The translations under genes were made by a program, and so were the position numbers. Source: Sulfurovum sp. (GTDB lineage Bacteria; Campylobacterota; Campylobacteria; Campylobacterales; Sulfurovaceae). Taken from it: DNA of 64,000 nt. The DNA is taken from the NCBI GenBank assembly GCA_027068435.1, contig JAMOTA010000058.1, positions 1 through 64,000 of the forward strand. The letters are read 5' to 3'. Below, piece after piece: positions 1 to 8,904 of this stretch (position 1 is its first letter; each line of letters opens with the position of its first letter). A model generated the notes under the pieces. That model did no database searches. It had not been told where the DNA came from and was given only the letters and a program-made list of their open reading frames with translations.

Positions 1-28
1 ACTCTTTTGGTAATTTAGGGTAATTCAT
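1..28 (-). CDS. Start of a gene running off the left edge (partial, unidentified)
   Basis: On the minus strand an ATG at 28-26 opens a frame that begins MNYPKLPKE and leaves the window after nine codons. An AAAGGAAA ribosome-binding site lies just upstream at about 37-44. Only nine residues are visible, so no function can be given. The gene would be divergent from the outer-membrane protein gene at 158. The combination of ribosome-binding site and start codon supports a real gene. Confidence 0.45.
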
Positions 29-145
29 TATAGGTTTCCTTTAAACTTTATATAGAACTATCATAACATATCTTATCTGTTATCACTCATAACTCAAAGC
101 TTCCAACTACTACTTTAAAACACTAATTCTTAATTAAAATATGGT

Positions 146-151
146 TATACT
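146..151 (+). promoter_or_regulatory. -10 promoter element directly before the Omp85-type gene
   Basis: TATACT ends six bases before the ATG at 158, so transcription would be expected to start at or within a base or two of the start codon. No purine-rich ribosome-binding site lies between. This is the arrangement of a leaderless mRNA. It is inferred from sequence only. Confidence 0.4.
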
Positions 152-157
152 CTAGCT

Positions 158-1489
158 ATGCAAATAAAAAAATTAACAACATTAACCCTACTTCTAACGA
201 ATCTTCTCATGGCAGAAGGTATTCATGATAACAATACATCACTAAATTTAGATTTTGACAGAGAGGGTGTATGGACTTTTTTACCCTATGCTTTCTCAAC
301 AGATACTACAGGTTTAACAGGAGGTGTCGGAGTCATTGCACAAGGATTACTTCAACCTCATACCACCTTAGTAGCAACAGTATTTATGGGGGAAGAACAA
401 ACAGTCATAACCAATGGAGAAGAGAGTAATACAAACTTTGAAGGCGGTTTATTTGCTTTTAAGAACTTAAAAATACCTTACACTCATAGATTATACTTCT
501 CTACTTTAACCTATAAGACAACAAACCCTAAAGAGAAGATCTATTTTGATAGCAGACATGAGTCTACTACAGATAATACATGGTTTAGCTCTACAGAAAA
601 TACTTTCTTTACCGCATCACTTACCTATGTACTTCCATGGGGAGAGGGGTTAGATAATCCTCAAGGAAGATACCCACTTAAAGATGGTTTTGCCATGAAT
701 CGTGAAGCGTATGGAAATGGTACACCTTTTGTCACTGGTCGTACTGAAGTTGGACTTACTACATTTTATCAAAGTAAAACCATAAACAACACAGAAAATG
801 CCATAGAAGCATCCGATTCACCCAGAGAATGGAACTCTAACGGATTAAGACTCTTTTTATCACATGATAATACAGACTATAAAGATAACCCTTCACGAGG
901 CTACAGTACATACCTATGTTACTCTAAAGATTTTGGAAAAGATGACTCTTTACAAAGTTGGGATTTTTTAGAGTTTAAGTCGAGTAAATACTTCAACTTA
1001 GAGACTTTCTCTTTTACACAACAAAATGTTTTAGCCTTTAACTTTTGGACGGGTTACTCTTTTAGTTGGGAAAATGACAAAGAACTTGTATCAGGGATAG
1101 ACCTACACCGTACACCTTTAGCAGAGGGGGCAAGGCTTGGTGGCTTTACGCGAATGAGAGGGTACAACCAAAATAGATTTATAGACAAAGCTGCCATTTA
1201 TGCTTCTATGGAGTACCGAGCTGTTATAAACTATAACCCCATTAAAAATGGTGCTTTAGGTACATGGGTTGCAGACAACTTTCCTGTTGATTGGTTTCAA
1301 GTTGTTGGCTTTGTTGAAGCAGGAAGAGTCCACGACAGCTACGATGTAGAACTTTTGAAAGAGTTAAAGTATGACGCAGGGGTGAGTCTGCGTGCAATGG
1401 TAGCTGAGTTACCTGTACGTTTTGACATCGCTTATGGAGATGAAGGTATGAACATGTGGGTTATGATTAAACATCCTTTTGATTTTTAA
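158..1489 (+). CDS. Omp85/BamA-TamA-type outer-membrane beta-barrel protein
   Basis: The 443-residue product starts with a signal peptide (MQIKKLTTLTLLLTNLLMAEG, cleavage near residue 19) and ends in phenylalanine (HPFDF), as outer-membrane barrels usually do. The body alternates aromatic and polar residues like membrane beta strands. An RMRGY motif at residues 332-336 matches the conserved (V)RG(F/Y) loop-6 motif of the Omp85 superfamily. There is no room for POTRA domains, so this is a barrel-only form rather than BamA or TamA. Its cargo or role is unknown. It stands alone before rnr. The start is supported by the signal peptide although no Shine-Dalgarno sequence is visible. Confidence 0.75.
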   Translation: MQIKKLTTLTLLLTNLLMAEGIHDNNTSLNLDFDREGVWTFLPYAFSTDTTGLTGGVGVIAQGLLQPHTTLVATVFMGEEQTVITNGEESNTNFEGGLFAFKNLKIPYTHRLYFSTLTYKTTNPKEKIYFDSRHESTTDNTWFSSTENTFFTASLTYVLPWGEGLDNPQGRYPLKDGFAMNREAYGNGTPFVTGRTEVGLTTFYQSKTINNTENAIEASDSPREWNSNGLRLFLSHDNTDYKDNPSRGYSTYLCYSKDFGKDDSLQSWDFLEFKSSKYFNLETFSFTQQNVLAFNFWTGYSFSWENDKELVSGIDLHRTPLAEGARLGGFTRMRGYNQNRFIDKAAIYASMEYRAVINYNPIKNGALGTWVADNFPVDWFQVVGFVEAGRVHDSYDVELLKELKYDAGVSLRAMVAELPVRFDIAYGDEGMNMWVMIKHPFDF

Positions 1490-1521
1490 TTCAAGGGCTT
1501 TTTTTACCCTCACTAATCTGC

Positions 1522-1527
1522 TATAAT
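1522..1527 (+). promoter_or_regulatory. Candidate -10 element for rnr
   Basis: TATAAT preceded by TGC (extended -10) in the gap between the barrel gene and rnr. A second weaker -10-like TATACT lies near 1563-1568. The ribosome-binding site AGAGG sits about eight bases before the rnr ATG at 1590. Confidence 0.45.
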
Positions 1528-1589
1528 ATTTTTATGAATATACTAACAATAAAACAACAATTTATACTATCTATGACGAGAGGTTTTAG

Positions 1590-3557
1590 ATGAGTCCTTT
1601 TGCTATACAAATCAGCAATGGCTGTCTTCTTTTGGACATTGAACCTGAAGACCAAAATAACTTTCAAGCCCTACAACAACTCGGTGCTATTACTGAAGTA
1701 AATGGGTTATGGAAACTACTATCGATCTACCGTGCAGGAAGACTCTACCTAGGTAAAGATGGAAGAGGCTACATAGAATCTGAATTTAAAGAGCAGAAAG
1801 ATTTACTTGTAGAAGCAGACGACCTCTGTGGTGCAAAACATGGTGACGTGGTTGTAGCTAAGCGTGTCATAGCAAGACGTGGAAGAGCCAGTGGTAAAGT
1901 AAAACTTATCATCACAAAAGCCCATGCCTTTACTGTAGCCTACACCCATAGAGATGAACAAAACAACTTTATGATACTAGACATTCGCACCAACATACCT
2001 ACCCACGCAGTCATGGAGGGGATGGACTTAAAAGCATTTAAGCTTGGTACTGTACTTAAAGTAGATATAGATGATGACAACGTCTTAGAAGTCTTTGGGC
2101 ATTTAGCAGATCCAAAAGTAGATGAGAAAATCTCCCTTGCACTTTATGAACGTGAAGATGCTTTTCCTAAAGAGTGTGTTACTGACGCCATAGCCATAGA
2201 GTCTGAAGTAAACAAAGAGGAGCATCCAGAGCGTGTTGACCTTACCCATCTGGACTTTTGTACTATTGACCCCATCTCTGCAAAAGATTTTGATGATGCT
2301 ATCTACTTTGATATGGAAACTTATACACTTTATGTTGCTATTGCCGATGTAAGTCACTATGTACCGTTCTTTACACCCATCGACAAAGAGGCAAAAAAGA
2401 GAGGCTTTACCACCTACTTACCACACAAATCTTTTCCTATGCTTCCACGTGAACTCAGTGAAAATATCTGTTCACTTAAACCCAAAGTAGATAGACTAGC
2501 ATTTGTAGCCAAAATAACCCTAGACAGAGTAACACTCAAACCCCTAAAAGAGGAGTTTTTTGAAGCTATTATCCACTCTAAGCACCGTTTTAACTACGAA
2601 GCCATAGACCGCATACTTGAAGAGGGTACAGAGGGTATTACAGATACCGTTGCTCAGATATTGACATGGTTACTCCCTCTACAAAAAATCACCGTTGAGC
2701 TTCACAATGAACGTCTTAAAAAAGGTTTTGACTTTAGAAGTGAAGAGACAAAACTCAGCATCAATGCAAAGCATCTCTTAACCCAAACACAAACAGAGAC
2801 AGGCACCCCCTCTCACTCACTCATAGAGGAGTGTATGCTCTTAGCAAACCAAGCCAGTGCTAAACGTTTTACAGGAGAGGGTGACGGCATCTTTAGGATA
2901 CACGAACCCCCTCAACTCACCCGTACCGAAGCACTTTTAGCAGAACTAGCAACCATAGGACTCTTTGTCACAGAGTATGAAGATAGCCCCTCTCTCATAA
3001 GAGCCATTCAAAAAGAGGCAGATAAAATGGGACTAGCCTCAGAGGTAGACTCTATGGTCATCAAGTCTCTTCGCCGTGCAGAGTACAATGCAGACAATGT
3101 AGGACACTTTGGGTTAGGTTTCTCTTACTACAGTCACTTCACCTCCCCTATCCGTCGGTATGCAGACCTTATACTTCATCGTCTCATTAAAGCTCAACTT
3201 AAAGAGGACAAAGAAGAAGCAGGATACCTCCTACGAAACATCGAACCCCTTTGTGCAAGAGTCTCAGAACTAGAACGAGAAGCCACAAAAGCAGAATGGG
3301 ACTTTAGAGACCGTAAATTTGCAAGATGGGCAAAAGAGCAGATAGGACTCTTTTTTGAAGCAGAAGTCATAGAAGCGGGAGAGAGTGCAAAAGCTGTACT
3401 CACAGGTAACATCAAAGGTGTCACAGTCCACCTAAAAGGCGACAACATCATGCTCTTTGACAAAATACGAGTCATGATAACAGAAGTAAACCTAGCACAA
3501 GCCGTAGTAATGGCAGAACTTGTAGCTAAATTAGAGAAAGATGAGATGGAGTTGTAA
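1590..3557 (+). CDS. rnr: Ribonuclease R (RNB-family 3'-5' exoribonuclease)
   Basis: The 655-residue protein has the RNase II/R layout: N-terminal OB/cold-shock-like region, a central RNB catalytic domain and a short C-terminal S1-like segment. The catalytic aspartate cluster is seen in IDPISAKDFDDAIYFD (about residues 228-243). A second conserved RNB block is HFTSPIRRYADLILHRL. The length is close to what I know for Campylobacterota RNase R and shorter than the 813-residue E. coli enzyme. It degrades structured RNA processively from the 3' end in the cytoplasm. The start has a reasonable AGAGG site. It is the left-hand housekeeping neighbour of the AT-rich insert that follows. Confidence 0.93.
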   Translation: MSPFAIQISNGCLLLDIEPEDQNNFQALQQLGAITEVNGLWKLLSIYRAGRLYLGKDGRGYIESEFKEQKDLLVEADDLCGAKHGDVVVAKRVIARRGRASGKVKLIITKAHAFTVAYTHRDEQNNFMILDIRTNIPTHAVMEGMDLKAFKLGTVLKVDIDDDNVLEVFGHLADPKVDEKISLALYEREDAFPKECVTDAIAIESEVNKEEHPERVDLTHLDFCTIDPISAKDFDDAIYFDMETYTLYVAIADVSHYVPFFTPIDKEAKKRGFTTYLPHKSFPMLPRELSENICSLKPKVDRLAFVAKITLDRVTLKPLKEEFFEAIIHSKHRFNYEAIDRILEEGTEGITDTVAQILTWLLPLQKITVELHNERLKKGFDFRSEETKLSINAKHLLTQTQTETGTPSHSLIEECMLLANQASAKRFTGEGDGIFRIHEPPQLTRTEALLAELATIGLFVTEYEDSPSLIRAIQKEADKMGLASEVDSMVIKSLRRAEYNADNVGHFGLGFSYYSHFTSPIRRYADLILHRLIKAQLKEDKEEAGYLLRNIEPLCARVSELEREATKAEWDFRDRKFARWAKEQIGLFFEAEVIEAGESAKAVLTGNIKGVTVHLKGDNIMLFDKIRVMITEVNLAQAVVMAELVAKLEKDEMEL

Positions 3558-3592
3558 AACAATTCACTTAGAATACTAAAAAAAGGGAATAA

Positions 3593-5770
3593 ATGCCAGA
3601 AATTGAAAAAACTAAAAAAATAAGTACAAATCTAAAAAACTTTTACTTAGACCCTAATAACTATAGGTTTGTTGACCATAAAGATTATAAAAAGGTTGAT
3701 AAACAAGATGTTTTAGATGAAAAAATTCAACAAAGAACACGAAACTTTATTTCAGGAAAAAATAGAGAAGGTGTAAAAGATTTATTAGATAGTTTTAAAG
3801 CAAATGGTTTCTTAGAAGTAGATGTTATTCAACTTAAAGATTTAGGGGATAATAACTATTTAGTTCTTGAGGGTAACCGAAGAGTAACAGCTTTGAAAAT
3901 TTTAAAAGAAGATTATGATAATGGTTTAGATATTGGAAAATTTAATCCTGAAACTTTTAAAAAAGTTCCTTCTTTTATTCATGAAAATGAAGATGATGCT
4001 ACACATAAAATTATTATGGGATTAAAACATATTAGTGGTAATAAAAAATGGCCTGCTATTAATCAAGCTCAACTAATTTATGACTATTTAGAATCTCATT
4101 GGAGTGATGGAACATATTATGATGAAGAGATTAACTTATGTGAATCTCTGGGTATTACAAAAGCTAAACTTAGAAGTTCTCAAAGAGCATATCATCTGAT
4201 TCTTCAATATAAAGAGAGTGATTACGGTGACCAATTTGCTAGTGATATGTATTATACTTTTTCAGAAATTACAAAACGACCTACAATTAAAAAATGGATA
4301 GAGTGGAATGATGATAAGTATGAAGCAAAAAATGAAGAAAATACTTTACGCCTTTTTTCTTGGTTGTCTCAAAGAGAAGAGCAAGATGAGCTTGAAGATG
4401 ATGAGATAGAAGATTCTAAAAAATATCCTCCTATTATTACCAAATATCGTGAAATTCAAGATGTAGCAAAATTTATTGATAATGAAAAAGCTCTGCTTGT
4501 AATGGAAGAGGAAAATAGTGTTGCACAAGGGCTTTTAGCTAGTGGAAGTAAAGAGCAAGAGAGTTATGAAAAAAGTATAAAAGCATTATCTGATCATGTT
4601 GGAAATTTAGATAGATTAAAGGACTTGTTTTCTTATGATGATATAGAAAAACTTCAAACTATAAATAAAAATTTTACAAATTTATTACCAAATGATTCTT
4701 CTCTTGATATTCAAAATGAAAGTGTCTCTTTGGCTTTTGGACGAACTGAAGTAAAACATTTTACCTCTTTAAATATTCAAAAATATAAAGTCTTTACTGA
4801 TTTTAAAATTGATAAACTTAATCGTATCAATATTTTTGCAGGATTTAATAATACAGGAAAAACAACTCTTTTAGAAGCAGTTTATCTTTTGACAAAACAA
4901 AATAATATCTCTGCTTTTTTTGAATTAATTAAGTTTAGACATAAACTTTCATCATTAAGTAGTAAGTCTCTGAGTTTATATTTAAATGAAGACATTCAAG
5001 TCTCTGGGACTTTTAATAATGAACATACAGAAGTATTATTGAAAAGATTAAAAAGTGTTAATATTGATAAAAAAGATGATTATATTGCTTCTTATGAAGT
5101 TATTGCTTCTATTAATGAAGAAAAATTAAATAATATTATTCATACTTTTAGTCATAATCCTCTTCAGCGATTTAATGAAAGAGTTGAGATTTTATGTAAT
5201 AGTATATTTAAAAGTCCTTATTTTTATAATCAAAAAGAGATTATTAATACACATAGTAAAAATGTTGAACTAAAAGTATTTAATCTTGTAGTAGAATTTC
5301 TGCAAAACTCGATTGATAATAAGATTAAAAATATTGAGTTTACAGAATTAGAAAATATTAAACGCTTCTTAGTTGATTCAGAAGCTTTTCCTAATAGTGC
5401 AATTCCTATTACAAGTTATGGAGAAGGATTACAACGAATATTTGAAATAGCTTTATCTTTTGCTTATTGTAAAAATGGTGTAGTTTTAATCGATGAACTT
5501 GAAACGGCTATTCATTATTCTTTATTGGTTGATTTTACAAAGTTTATTCAAGAGTTGGCAGTTAAGTTTAATGTTCAAGTCTTTATTACCTCTCACTCAA
5601 AAGAGTGTATTGATGCTTTTGTAAATAATGAGTTTAAGAATGATGAAGTATCCGCATTTTTTCTAAAGAATGAAAATAACAATATTAAAGCAGTCTCTGT
5701 GACAGGTGAGAAGTTAAAGCATTACATAGATAGTGTTAATTTTGACCTCAGAGGTAAAAATAATGGATAA
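3593..5770 (+). CDS. ParB/Srx-like domain fused to an ABC/AAA-type ATPase; putative defence ATPase
   Basis: The 725-residue protein has two recognisable parts. Residues about 14-145 look like a ParB/sulfiredoxin-fold domain: a LDPNNYRF opening (19-26), then DLLDSFKANGFLEVDVI and EGNRRVTAL (93-101), the equivalent of the ParB GERR box. A charged helical linker follows (about 145-375). Residues about 385-705 form an OLD/AAA_15-type ATPase: Walker A GFNNTGKTT (417-425), a SYGEGLQRI signature-like loop, Walker B VVLIDELET with D634/E635, and ITSHS with the switch histidine H668. The next gene, overlapping by 8 bp, encodes a TOPRIM-like protein, so the two probably act together as in OLD, Gabija or PARIS-type systems. 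The gene is AT-richer than rnr upstream, which suggests transfer. A defence role is inference. Confidence 0.72.
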   Translation: MPEIEKTKKISTNLKNFYLDPNNYRFVDHKDYKKVDKQDVLDEKIQQRTRNFISGKNREGVKDLLDSFKANGFLEVDVIQLKDLGDNNYLVLEGNRRVTALKILKEDYDNGLDIGKFNPETFKKVPSFIHENEDDATHKIIMGLKHISGNKKWPAINQAQLIYDYLESHWSDGTYYDEEINLCESLGITKAKLRSSQRAYHLILQYKESDYGDQFASDMYYTFSEITKRPTIKKWIEWNDDKYEAKNEENTLRLFSWLSQREEQDELEDDEIEDSKKYPPIITKYREIQDVAKFIDNEKALLVMEEENSVAQGLLASGSKEQESYEKSIKALSDHVGNLDRLKDLFSYDDIEKLQTINKNFTNLLPNDSSLDIQNESVSLAFGRTEVKHFTSLNIQKYKVFTDFKIDKLNRINIFAGFNNTGKTTLLEAVYLLTKQNNISAFFELIKFRHKLSSLSSKSLSLYLNEDIQVSGTFNNEHTEVLLKRLKSVNIDKKDDYIASYEVIASINEEKLNNIIHTFSHNPLQRFNERVEILCNSIFKSPYFYNQKEIINTHSKNVELKVFNLVVEFLQNSIDNKIKNIEFTELENIKRFLVDSEAFPNSAIPITSYGEGLQRIFEIALSFAYCKNGVVLIDELETAIHYSLLVDFTKFIQELAVKFNVQVFITSHSKECIDAFVNNEFKNDEVSAFFLKNENNNIKAVSVTGEKLKHYIDSVNFDLRGKNNG

Positions 5771-6611
5771 ATATATTATTGTATTTTGTGAAGGAGATCA
5801 TGATATCGCCTTTTTAAGTCGTATTTTACTTGTTAATGGTTTTACTCCTTATGATAAAAAAGTGAAAAATTTTATTGTTCCATTAAATGATTTATATATT
5901 TCTGCACTGAAAGATAAAAAAATTGAAGATAGTAAATTTAAATTTCAAAGAGCTAATATTCATGTTCCCTATGCTGTATTTCAAAAAGATGATACATTAG
6001 TAATATTTCATAACCTTGGTGGAGATGGAAATATTTTAAATGGTAAAGCAAATAATATAATGCAACTATATTTGGAACAAAATGATGAATTTTTAAGAGA
6101 AACAAGCGGGTATGATATTTTAAATTATCGTTTTCTTTATTTTTTAGATGCTGATGATGAAGGTGTGGTAACACGTTTGTCTGAAATAAGTAATTTACTG
6201 TCTTTAGCAAATCAATTAGAACATTATGAAGTTATTGAAAAAGATGACTTTGAAATTTCTTGCTGTGTTTTTTATAATAGTGAATATGAAAATACTCATG
6301 GAAAACTAGAAGATATTTTACTTGATTTAATGTCTCCGAGTAATGAAGTTATTTTTGAAGAGAGCCAAACTTTTATAAACACGCATTTACTTTCAGATAT
6401 ACGACAACGAAAATTTGTGTGTACTCATGAGAAAGAAGAGTCAAGGGGTTCAATTCAATTTAAACAAGAGAAATCAATTATTTCAATTGCAGGTCAACTA
6501 CAGTTTTCAGGTTCTAGTAATTCGGTTATAATTGCTAATAGCGACTATATTAAAAAAAGTGATATTGATAATAACGTAATTTGTCAAAATATTATACTAA
6601 TGTTTAAATAG
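5763..6611 (+). CDS. TOPRIM-like protein, partner of the ParB-ATPase
   Basis: I take the start at the ATG at 5763, which has an AGAGG site just upstream; it overlaps the previous stop by 8 bp, a sign of translational coupling. A frame extending back to 5733 would have no such site. The 282-residue product opens with a beta strand and the TOPRIM glutamate motif, IIVFCEGDHDIAFL (E10, D12, D14). A second acidic motif, FLYFLDADDEG (D129, D131, D132), matches the DxD of TOPRIM nucleases. The order and spacing resemble DUF3226/DUF4435-type TOPRIM proteins paired with ABC ATPases. I infer a nuclease effector that needs divalent metal. The C-terminal part (SIAGQLQFSGSSNSVII) I cannot assign. Confidence 0.65.
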   Translation: MDKYIIVFCEGDHDIAFLSRILLVNGFTPYDKKVKNFIVPLNDLYISALKDKKIEDSKFKFQRANIHVPYAVFQKDDTLVIFHNLGGDGNILNGKANNIMQLYLEQNDEFLRETSGYDILNYRFLYFLDADDEGVVTRLSEISNLLSLANQLEHYEVIEKDDFEISCCVFYNSEYENTHGKLEDILLDLMSPSNEVIFEESQTFINTHLLSDIRQRKFVCTHEKEESRGSIQFKQEKSIISIAGQLQFSGSSNSVIIANSDYIKKSDIDNNVICQNIILMFK

Positions 6612-6693
6612 AACATCATCTCCCTATTCTCAAGAGCAATAGGCTTAGATCTCGATTTTAAACGAGCAGAGTTCAACAAAAAGAGGAATAAAA

Positions 6694-7827
6694 ATGACAA
6701 AACCACTAACTACTAATACAACCATACAACAATACAAAACCATAGACCTCTTCTGTGGTATAGGTGGCATCAGAAAAGGGTTTGAGCTAACCAACAGTTT
6801 TGAAAATGTACTCTCTGCTGAAGTAGACAAATACGCTTGTATGACTTATGAACATTTATATGGAGAGAACCCACAAAATGATGTCACAAGCCACGAGTTT
6901 AAGGAGAGAGTAAAAAATACAAACTATGATGTACTGTTGGCAGGTTTTCCTTGTCAATCTTTTTCTATTGCAGGTGGTAAAAAAGGCTTTAAAGATACGA
7001 CTAGAGGAACACTCTTTTTTGATGTGGCAGATATTATCAAAGAGACAAAGCCCAAAGCCTTTTTATTGGAAAATGTAGAGGGGCTTTTACGTCATGATAA
7101 GGGTAAAACTTTTAAGATAATACTAGAAACACTTATCAATGAATTGGGATATAAAATTGTCGGTGTCAATGAAAATAATGGTATTTTAGAATATAATGCA
7201 ACATCATTTTTACGCAAAACTATAGATTTTGGACTGCCACAAAAGAGAGTGAGAACGTATATAATGGGATTTAGAAAGGATTTAGTTCCAAAGGGGTATA
7301 TTTTTGATAAGTTGCCAATGAAAAGAGATAAACCTATTTTTAATAATCTATATGAATTATTAGAAGAGGATGTATCTGCTAAATTTTATCTATCGGAACA
7401 ATATATTAAAACGCTTGAAAAACATAAGGCTACGCACAAGGCAAAAGGCAATGGTTTTGGGTATAAGGTGGTCAATATTGGGGATAATCCTATTTCTAAC
7501 ACTATTTTAGCCACAGGGGGAAGTGGGAAAGAGAGAAATCTTGTGATACAAGAGAAACCTGAATATTATGGGATGATATTTGGTAGCAAAAAATCACCTA
7601 TTAATGACCAAGGAATAAGAGTAATGACGCCTTTGGAGTGGGCAAGACTTCAAGGTTTTAAAGATTATGCTTTTATGCGAAAAGGTCAAGATACTTTTTC
7701 ATTTCCAACAACTATAAGTGATACTCAGCAGTATAAACAGTTGGGAAATTCTGTATCTATTCCAGTAATTGAGGAGTTGGCTAAATATATGTTTATACAA
7801 TTAGAGGAGTTTAAAAATGGGATTTAA
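6694..7827 (+). CDS. DNA (cytosine-5) methyltransferase of a HpaII-type restriction-modification system
   Basis: All main C5-methyltransferase motifs are visible in the 377-residue protein: I (DLFCGIGGI, 18-26, SAM binding), IV (GFPCQSF, catalytic C87), VI (LLENVEGL, 124-131), VIII (QKRVRTYIMGF), a variable target-recognition region (about 230-300), then ARLQGF and motif X (QLGNSVSIPVIEEL). The gene has an AGAGGA ribosome-binding site and overlaps the endonuclease gene by 11 bp. Because the partner is HpaII-like, the target is expected to be CCGG, with the modified base inferred by analogy with M.HpaII. No control (C) protein gene or Vsr gene is beside it. It lies in the AT-rich island between rnr and holA. 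Confidence 0.93.
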   Translation: MTKPLTTNTTIQQYKTIDLFCGIGGIRKGFELTNSFENVLSAEVDKYACMTYEHLYGENPQNDVTSHEFKERVKNTNYDVLLAGFPCQSFSIAGGKKGFKDTTRGTLFFDVADIIKETKPKAFLLENVEGLLRHDKGKTFKIILETLINELGYKIVGVNENNGILEYNATSFLRKTIDFGLPQKRVRTYIMGFRKDLVPKGYIFDKLPMKRDKPIFNNLYELLEEDVSAKFYLSEQYIKTLEKHKATHKAKGNGFGYKVVNIGDNPISNTILATGGSGKERNLVIQEKPEYYGMIFGSKKSPINDQGIRVMTPLEWARLQGFKDYAFMRKGQDTFSFPTTISDTQQYKQLGNSVSIPVIEELAKYMFIQLEEFKNGI

Positions 7828-8872
7828 TAAGGGCGAATGGTCGGAACTTTATACTTTTTTGTATCTGATGGATAATCCAAATTTGATTATAGTAGATGAA
7901 AATTTACAAGTAAAAGACAATATAACATTTAAAATACTAGAATTTATGTTGACTAATAAAACCAAATATCAACTCTTCAATAGTGATAAAATTCTTAAAA
8001 TATCTCCTAATGGTTGTAATCAAGAGTATGATATTAGCTATATTAATGGTCAACACAAAATATTACTTGAAAAAATAATATCACACAAGAGTGCCAAAGG
8101 TACATTTGAAATTAACGAAATGACATCACTTATTAATGATTTATTAGATGGAAATAAACTAAAAGGAAGTTCAAAAGTTAAAGGTGATTTAGAAGCACTT
8201 GTATTTGACAGTCTCAAAAATAGTAGTATAAATATTTCATATAATGTCAAATCTAGTTTAGGAAGCCCTGCCACACTTTTAAATGCTTCTAATCATACAA
8301 ACTTTATTTATGAAATCACAAATATAAATGATGATATTATGAATAAAAATAACACTATTAATACTAGAACTAAACTATTGGATAGATGTAATTTTTTAAT
8401 GAAAAATAGTGCAAGAATAGATTTTAGTAAAGTCCAAAGTGATAAGTTTGATTTCAATTTACAAATGATAGATACAAATTTGGACAATATTTTAGCAGAA
8501 ATACTTTTTAACTCATATGCTAAGAATGAAAAAGACATTCAACGATTGATTGAATATATGGCAGATAATAAAGATAAATTTGACATTTATAAAAAGAAAA
8601 TTAGTGATTTTGCTAATGCTGTAACCTTTGGTATGAGAGCTGGTGAAAAATGGAATGGAATAAATGAGGTTAATGGAGGGATACTTCTCGTTACAAGAAC
8701 AGGTGAAGTATATTTATTAGATTTAATTTATTTTAAAAGTATTGTAGATAAATATTTAATTAATAATATTAAACTTGATAGTCCTAGTTCAAGTAGATAT
8801 AAGATGTTTGAGATTTATAAAAAGAGTGGTAGATACTATTTTAAACTAAATCTGCAAATAAGATTTAAATAG
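7817..8872 (+). CDS. HpaII-family type II restriction endonuclease
   Basis: The 351-residue protein begins with NKGEWSELYTFLYL (residues 4-17) and ends with KLNLQIRF, the two most recognisable blocks of the HpaII endonuclease family. The stretch GEKWNGINEVNGG and the DSPSSSRYKMFEIYKK block near the C-terminus also fit this family. It would cut unmethylated CCGG. Its ATG lies inside the end of the methyltransferase gene, preceded by GAGGAG, so the pair is translationally coupled with the methylase made first. The frame is intact with no stop or frameshift. I cannot point to catalytic residues with confidence. Confidence 0.85.
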   Translation: MGFNKGEWSELYTFLYLMDNPNLIIVDENLQVKDNITFKILEFMLTNKTKYQLFNSDKILKISPNGCNQEYDISYINGQHKILLEKIISHKSAKGTFEINEMTSLINDLLDGNKLKGSSKVKGDLEALVFDSLKNSSINISYNVKSSLGSPATLLNASNHTNFIYEITNINDDIMNKNNTINTRTKLLDRCNFLMKNSARIDFSKVQSDKFDFNLQMIDTNLDNILAEILFNSYAKNEKDIQRLIEYMADNKDKFDIYKKKISDFANAVTFGMRAGEKWNGINEVNGGILLVTRTGEVYLLDLIYFKSIVDKYLINNIKLDSPSSSRYKMFEIYKKSGRYYFKLNLQIRFK

Positions 8873-8904
8873 CATAAAAACCAACCCATAAAGGAAGCCT
8901 CCTA

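Noticed and set aside
5733-5762. Longer start for the TOPRIM-like protein
   Set aside because: The extra ten codons overlap the ATPase gene and lack a ribosome-binding site, while the ATG at 5763 has AGAGG at the right distance.
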